From Bradyrhizobium sp. SZCCT0231 (GTDB taxonomy: Bacteria > Pseudomonadota > Alphaproteobacteria > Rhizobiales > Xanthobacteraceae): a stretch of 64,000 bases of DNA. The DNA is taken from assembly GCF_018130245.1 (NCBI RefSeq), contig NZ_JAFCKP010000011.1, positions 1-64,000 on the forward strand, read 5' to 3'. Below are positions 59,725 through 64,000 of this stretch, piece by piece (the first letter of the stretch is position 1; each line of letters starts with the position of its first letter). The position numbers and the translations under genes were made by a program. The notes beneath the pieces were generated by a model, which saw only the letters and a program-made list of their open reading frames with translations, had not been told where the DNA came from and searched no databases.

Positions 59725-60360
59725 CTACTTCGCCTTATACGCCGCCAGGAACATTCGCGTTGCGCTGTCGACCACCGCGGTCATGCGCTGTTCCGACGGC
59801 GCGGGTGCGGCCTGGAACACGAAGGGCAGGAAGAGCGAGGCTTTGCTGAGCTCCATGAATTGCGAGGCGGCAAGATCGCAATCGTCGATCGCGAGATCGC
59901 CCGAGGCGACACGAGCCTTGAGATAGTCGGAGAGGCGGTTGATGCTCTTGTCCAGCACGCGCGCATAGTAACGGCGGCCGACATCCGGCATGCGTTCGGC
60001 GATCGCCATCACGGTGCGGATCGCCGATCCGCCACCGGGGCGGCAGAGCAGATGGATGTAGGCGAGGCCGAACTCCTTCAGCGTGGTCTCGGCATCGCGG
60101 TCGGGATCGAAATTGAACACGACCTGGCCGTGCTGGAGCGCCTCCTGTTCGAGGATGGCTTCGAACAGCGCGAATTTGTCGGCGAAGTAGACGTAGAGCG
60201 TGCCCTTGGAGACCTGCGCGGCGCGCGCGATCTCGCCCATGCTGGCGCCGTCGAAACCAAGATCCATGAACACCTTGCGGGCACCGTCGAGGATCTGGCG
60301 GCGCTTGGAGCTGTCCTCCTCCTGGACGACGTGCAGATGTTCGTTGGCAGCTACAACCAT
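59725..60360 (-). CDS. TetR/AcrR family repressor of the efflux pair
   Basis: A 211-residue protein. The N-terminal HTH (ILDGARKVFMDLGFDGASMG, EIARAAQVSKGTLYVYFADK) is TetR-type. The C-terminal ligand domain is helical (TTLKEFGLAYIHLLCRPGGG, MFLAAYKAK). It is divergent from an EmrA/EmrB-type efflux pair, and a perfect palindrome at 60461-60481 lies between them, the likely operator. It would repress the pump until a toxic ligand binds. Start ATG at 60360. Confidence 0.9.
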   Translation of the reverse strand: MVVAANEHLHVVQEEDSSKRRQILDGARKVFMDLGFDGASMGEIARAAQVSKGTLYVYFADKFALFEAILEQEALQHGQVVFNFDPDRDAETTLKEFGLAYIHLLCRPGGGSAIRTVMAIAERMPDVGRRYYARVLDKSINRLSDYLKARVASGDLAIDDCDLAASQFMELSKASLFLPFVFQAAPAPSEQRMTAVVDSATRMFLAAYKAK

Positions 60361-60460
60361 TGGTTTAGTGTCTCGGAAGGTTTTTGGACCGGATCAGGGC
60401 CATGAAACCCGAATAAAGGATTCGAGGCAGTACAGTCTTGGCCGAAGACATTATTGTATA

Positions 60461-60481
60461 TTGACCGAACCGTTCGGTCAA
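60461..60481. promoter_or_regulatory. TetR-type operator, perfect palindrome
   Basis: TTGACCGAACCGTTCGGTCA then A: arms TTGACCGAAC and GTTCGGTCAA around a single C. It lies 100 bases from the tetR start and 75 from the emrA start, in the divergent promoter region. The length and symmetry fit a TetR dimer site. Confidence 0.85.
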
Positions 60482-60555
60482 TGATATCTGGGATCGGCGA
60501 GAGGAAACCGGCCGCGCAGCGGCCGCACTCGATCGCGCTTATTGGGAGGCCGTTT

Positions 60556-61860
60556 ATGGCCGTATCGAGAGACCAGGCGGCTCGCGTCCTTCGCCAGGAA
60601 GCGGTGGAGGACCAGGCGGGCGATGCTGCTGCGTCCGAGACATCGGCACCCCCTGCCGAGCAGTTGCGCGCTCATGTCGCCGAGGAAACGAAGCGTCCGA
60701 CCCGCGAGGCGCCAGAGCAGCCCGTGATCGACAAGCCGGCTGCACCCGCGCCCGCCGCCGCTGCGCCCAAGTCCGGCAAGCGCAAATTCGTCCTGATGGG
60801 CGTCGGCCTCGTTCTCGCACTCGCTGCTGCGGGCTATGCCGGCTACTACACGCTGGTCGGCCGCTTCTACATCTCGACCGACGATGCCTATGTCCGCGCC
60901 AACAACACCATGCTCGGCGCGCGCGTTGCCGGCCACATCTCCTCGATCCTTGCCGGCGACAACACGCCGGTGCGTGCCGGCGACATCGTCCTCCGCATCG
61001 ACGACGGCGACTACAGAATCGCGGTCGAAGCCGCCGCGACCAAGATCGCGACCCAGCAGGCCACCATCGATCGCATCGGCCGCCAGGTCGCCGCGCTCGA
61101 CAGCCAGGTCGCGCAGGCCAAGGCGCAGCACGTCTCCGCGGAAGCGGGCCTCAAGCGCGCCGACCTCGACTATGAGCGCCAGCAGGCGCTGAGCAGCAAG
61201 GGCTTTGCCTCGCGCGCCACCTTCGAGAGCTCGGAAGCCGGACGCGATCAAGGCGCTGCCGCGGTCAAGGCCGCGCAGGCCGCCTATGACGTCGCCGTCA
61301 GCAATGTCGATGTCGCCAGGGCGCAGCAGGCCGAAGCGCAGGCTCAGCTCGCCGAGCTCAAGACCACGCTCGCCAAGGCCGAGCGCGACCTCGGCTTCAC
61401 CGCGGTCCGTGCGCCGGTCAACGGCACGTTCTCCAATCGCCTGGTCAACACCGGCGACTTCGTCGCGGTCGGCCAGCGCCTCGGCAACATCGTGCCGCTG
61501 GACGACGTCTATATCGATGCCAACTTCAAGGAGACGCAGCTCAAGCGCATCCGCCCCGGCCAGCCGGTGACGATCAAGGTCGACGCCTACGGCATGCGCA
61601 AGTTCTCCGGCGTGGTCGACAGCATCGCGGCGGGCGCGGGCTCGGTGTTCACGCTGCTGCCGCCGGACAACGCCACCGGCAATTTCACCAAGATCGTGCA
61701 GCGCGTGCCGGTCCGCATCCGCGTGCCCAAATCGGTGGCGAAGCAGAACCTGCTCCGCGCCGGCATGTCGGTCTACGCGACCGTCGACACCAACAAGGGC
61801 GCCGCCGACGCCGACAGCGAGGTCGATCTCGACGATCCCACCGCGATTCATCCGCAGTAG
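60556..61860 (+). CDS. emrA: HlyD/EmrA-type membrane fusion protein
   Basis: A 434-residue periplasmic adaptor. One membrane segment is at about 77-98 (FVLMGVGLVLALAAAGYAGY). A biotinyl-lipoyl half (YVRANNTMLGARVAGHISSI, LAGDNTPVRAGDIVLRID), a long coiled coil (VAALDSQVAQAKAQHVSAEA) and a beta-barrel (DLGFTAVRAPVNGTFSNRLV, IDANFKETQLKRIRPGQPVT) follow. It links the inner-membrane pump encoded downstream to an outer-membrane channel. The ATG at 60556 is preferred over upstream in-frame ATGs lying in the operator region. Confidence 0.92.
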   Translation: MAVSRDQAARVLRQEAVEDQAGDAAASETSAPPAEQLRAHVAEETKRPTREAPEQPVIDKPAAPAPAAAAPKSGKRKFVLMGVGLVLALAAAGYAGYYTLVGRFYISTDDAYVRANNTMLGARVAGHISSILAGDNTPVRAGDIVLRIDDGDYRIAVEAAATKIATQQATIDRIGRQVAALDSQVAQAKAQHVSAEAGLKRADLDYERQQALSSKGFASRATFESSEAGRDQGAAAVKAAQAAYDVAVSNVDVARAQQAEAQAQLAELKTTLAKAERDLGFTAVRAPVNGTFSNRLVNTGDFVAVGQRLGNIVPLDDVYIDANFKETQLKRIRPGQPVTIKVDAYGMRKFSGVVDSIAAGAGSVFTLLPPDNATGNFTKIVQRVPVRIRVPKSVAKQNLLRAGMSVYATVDTNKGAADADSEVDLDDPTAIHPQ

Positions 61861-61910
61861 GATTGATCACTCATGAGTCGCGACACCCCAGCTCCGACTG
61901 CAGCTGCGCT

Positions 61911-61933
61911 CCCTCTCCCGCAAGCGGGAGAGG
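61911..61933. repeat. short hairpin, family D
   Basis: CCTCTCCCGC and GCGGGAGAGG are inverted around AA. It lies between emrA and emrB and could reduce but not stop transcription into emrB. Confidence 0.7.
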
Positions 61934-61969
61934 TAAGAAGAGCCCGCCGCTCCAGCCCGAGCTGACACC

Positions 61970-63556
61970 ATGGCCAACGCCACCACCGCTTCACCTGCCA
62001 TGATGGCGGCCCCCGCTTCGGAGCGCATCGCGCCGAAGCGGCTGTTTGCGTTCATCATCATGGTGTTCGGGATGTTCATGTCGATCCTGGACATCCAGAT
62101 CGTCTCGGCCTCCTTGAGCGAAATCCAGGCCGGGCTGTCGGCGAGCTCCAGCGAGGTCTCCTGGGTTCAGACCGCCTATCTGATCGCCGAGGTGATCGCG
62201 ATCCCGCTGTCGGGATTCCTGTCGCGCGCCTTCGGCACGCGGCTGTTGTTCGCGATCTCCGCGGCGGGCTTCACCTTCGCGAGCCTGCTCTGCGGCTTCG
62301 CCACGACGATCGAGGAGATGATCCTCTGGCGCGCGCTGCAGGGCTTTCTCGGCGCCGGCATGATTCCGACCGTGTTCGCCTCGGCCTATACCGTCTTCCC
62401 GCGCACGAAATTCCACATCGTCGGTCCCATCATCGGGCTTGTTGCGACCTTGGCTCCCACGATCGGGCCGACGGTCGGCGGCTACATCACCGACCTGATG
62501 TCGTGGAACTGGCTGTTTTTCATCAACGTCGTGCCCGGCATCGGCATCACCGTGGGCGTGCTGGCGCTGGTCGATTTCGACGAGCCGCATTTCGAACTGC
62601 TCGACCGCTTCGACTGGTGGGGCCTGTTGTTCATGGCCAGCTTTCTCGGCACGCTGGAATACGTGCTGGAAGAGGGCCCGCAATATCAATGGATGCAGGA
62701 CACCTCGGTGGCGATCTGCGCCTGGATCTGCGCGATCTCGGCGATCGCCTTCTTCTGGCGCGTGTTCACGGCGGTCGAGCCGATCGTCAATTTGCGCACC
62801 TTCTCCGATCGTAATTTCGCCGTCGGTTGCACGCTGCAATTCTGCATCGGCATCGGCCTCTACGGCCTGACCTACATCTATCCGCGCTATCTCGCCGAAG
62901 TGCGTGGCTACAGTGCGCTGATGATCGGCGAGACCATGTTCGTCTCCGGCATCACCATGTTCCTGGTCGCACCGCTGGTCGGCCGGCTCATGGCCAAGCT
63001 CGACATGCGCTACATGATCGCGTTCGGCCTCATCGTGTTCGCGATCGGCTCCTACCAGATGACCTGGATCACCCGCGATTACGATTTCTACGAGCTGCTG
63101 GTGCCGCAGATCCTGCGCGGGATCGGCATGATGTTCGCGATGGTGCCGACCAACAACATCGCGCTCGGCACGCTGGCGCCAGACCGGGTGAAGAATGCGA
63201 GCGGCCTGTTCAACCTGATGCGCAATCTCGGCGGCGCGGTCGGCCTTGCCGTCATCAATACCGTGCTCAACGACCGCACCGACCTGCACATCACCCGCCT
63301 GCAGGAGCGCGTGACCTGGGGCAACGCGACCGCGACCGAAACCCTGACCATGTTCATGCAGAAGTTCCAGGGGCTCGGCGATTCCGCGCTGATGGCGATG
63401 AAGCAGCTCAGCCAGATCGTGCACCGCCAGGCCGTGGTGATGAGTTTTGGCGACACGTTCCTCATGCTGACGGTGTTCTATCTCGGTCTCAGCCTGCTAG
63501 TCGCGCTGCTGAACAAGCCGGCTTCGCCGTTCGGCGCCAGCGGCGACGCGCACTGA
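61970..63556 (+). CDS. emrB: DHA2-family MFS efflux pump (EmrB type)
   Basis: A 528-residue major facilitator with about 14 membrane segments. The N-terminus has MFGMFMSILDIQIVSASLSE, the first-segment motif of DHA2 drug:H+ antiporters, and the motif C region GPTVGGYITDLMSWNWLFFI is present. It would export hydrophobic toxic compounds together with EmrA. The ATG at 61970 lies 110 bases after emrA and is part of the same unit under the TetR repressor. The substrate is unknown. Confidence 0.93.
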   Translation: MANATTASPAMMAAPASERIAPKRLFAFIIMVFGMFMSILDIQIVSASLSEIQAGLSASSSEVSWVQTAYLIAEVIAIPLSGFLSRAFGTRLLFAISAAGFTFASLLCGFATTIEEMILWRALQGFLGAGMIPTVFASAYTVFPRTKFHIVGPIIGLVATLAPTIGPTVGGYITDLMSWNWLFFINVVPGIGITVGVLALVDFDEPHFELLDRFDWWGLLFMASFLGTLEYVLEEGPQYQWMQDTSVAICAWICAISAIAFFWRVFTAVEPIVNLRTFSDRNFAVGCTLQFCIGIGLYGLTYIYPRYLAEVRGYSALMIGETMFVSGITMFLVAPLVGRLMAKLDMRYMIAFGLIVFAIGSYQMTWITRDYDFYELLVPQILRGIGMMFAMVPTNNIALGTLAPDRVKNASGLFNLMRNLGGAVGLAVINTVLNDRTDLHITRLQERVTWGNATATETLTMFMQKFQGLGDSALMAMKQLSQIVHRQAVVMSFGDTFLMLTVFYLGLSLLVALLNKPASPFGASGDAH

Positions 63557-63573
63557 ACCAGCCATGTACTCGG

Positions 63574-63675
63574 TGTCATCGCCCGGCTTGACCGGGCGAT
63601 CCAGTACGCCGAGACAGCGCGGCTAGAACCGAGAAGCCGCGGCGTACTGGATGCCCCGCCTTCGCGGGGCATGAC
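63574..63675. repeat. palindromic repeat, family B
   Basis: TGTCATCGCCCGGCTTGACC at the left and GCCCCGCCTTCGCGGGGCAT then GACA at the right, with CCAGTACGCCG and CGGCGTACTGG inner arms. It lies 18 bases downstream of the emrB stop. Confidence 0.85.
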
Positions 63676-63819
63676 AGCGGAGATTGAGGCGGCGATGGCG
63701 GGCCAAGGCCCGCGCACCGAATTGCAACACTCGTGCGTGATCTCGCGCGAGCCCCGTTGCAATTCACGAGCGACACATCTATAAAGCGCACCTCATTCAA
63801 TCGAACCGGGGAGATTTGC

Positions 63820-63894
63820 ATGATTTCGTCGCATTCGCAGATCGTACGCCCGCGCTCGATGATCTCCTGGTTCGGTATGTACGCGGCCTGTTAG
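63820..63894 (+). CDS. possible 24-residue peptide
   Basis: The ATG at 63820 follows CCGGGGAGATTTGC, a good ribosome-binding site. It encodes MISSHSQIVRPRSMISWFGM then YAAC before TAG. There is no hydrophobic segment. It could be a leader peptide for a gene beyond the window or chance. A possible -10-like CTATAAAG lies about 40 bases upstream. Confidence 0.35.
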   Translation: MISSHSQIVRPRSMISWFGMYAAC

Positions 63895-64000
63895 AGGCCA
63901 CTTCCGCCAGCTTCGATTGGGCCAAGGTTTCGACCAGGCGTCCCGATCGCTTCGCTTCCCAAGTCAAAATCAGTCTCAAAATCAGTCTTACGTGACGCCG
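63895..64000. other. right edge, nothing recognised
   Basis: No coding frame is convincing. A direct repeat of AAAATCAGTCT occurs near 63966 and 63978. The window ends here. Confidence 0.4.

Overview
The window looks like chromosomal DNA of a slow-growing alphaproteobacterial rhizobium, most likely Bradyrhizobium. Supporting signs are the high GC content with GC-rich third positions, Irr-type iron-control palindromes upstream of bfd and bfr, a rhizobial-type PmtA N-methyltransferase, many small exported Ala/Pro-rich proteins, and dense families of intergenic palindromic repeats. I recognised no rRNA, tRNA, CRISPR array, insertion sequence or integrase.

Layout. 0.5-8 kb: MoxR ATPase and VWA protein in divergent orientation, two sulfurtransferases, an L,D-transpeptidase and a 2-hydroxyacid dehydrogenase. 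8-14 kb: ettA, a lytic transglycosylase, small exported proteins, and bfd/bfr for iron storage and release. 14-22.8 kb: mostly small or hypothetical genes, including a collagen-like protein, a single-domain Fis-type regulator, an SDR, a J-domain protein, RidA, a GST-like protein and a VOC protein. 22.8-27.1 kb: an accessory segment broken up by palindromic repeats. It holds a two-gene TIR / YEATS-like-TIR operon, a uracil-DNA-glycosylase-like gene, a ParD/ParE-like toxin-antitoxin pair, and an AT-richer pair made of a PD-(D/E)xK-like protein and a small protein resembling the head domain of McrA-type restriction enzymes. I read this as a small defence island.

27.2-32.3 kb: a thiamine operon in the order promoter, TPP riboswitch, thiO, thiS, thiG, thiE, thiC and terminator, interrupted twice by palindromic repeats. 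32.5-37.1 kb: a transglycosylase, a two-component system and a PRC-barrel protein. 37.2-41.5 kb: a polyamine-type ABC importer. 41.6-47.7 kb: a DUF4403 protein, a regulator/beta-propeller unit divergent from a DUF899/membrane-protein unit, a cytochrome c and a second L,D-transpeptidase. 48-54 kb: a lipid-related group of glycosyltransferase, pmtA, a membrane protein, a class III aminotransferase, a phosphatidylserine decarboxylase and a NUDIX hydrolase. 54-64 kb: envelope proteins (FecR-like, two DUF2147, extensin-like) and a TetR-controlled EmrA/EmrB efflux pair with a perfect palindromic operator.

Working together: Psd makes phosphatidylethanolamine and PmtA methylates it toward phosphatidylcholine. 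Bfd and Bfr share Irr-type control. The thi genes make and join the two halves of thiamine under riboswitch control. The TIR operon is the strongest candidate for an undescribed system: two TIR-like proteins in an overlapping operon, one fused to a YEATS-like sensor domain. All family assignments were made by eye from motifs, without database searches.
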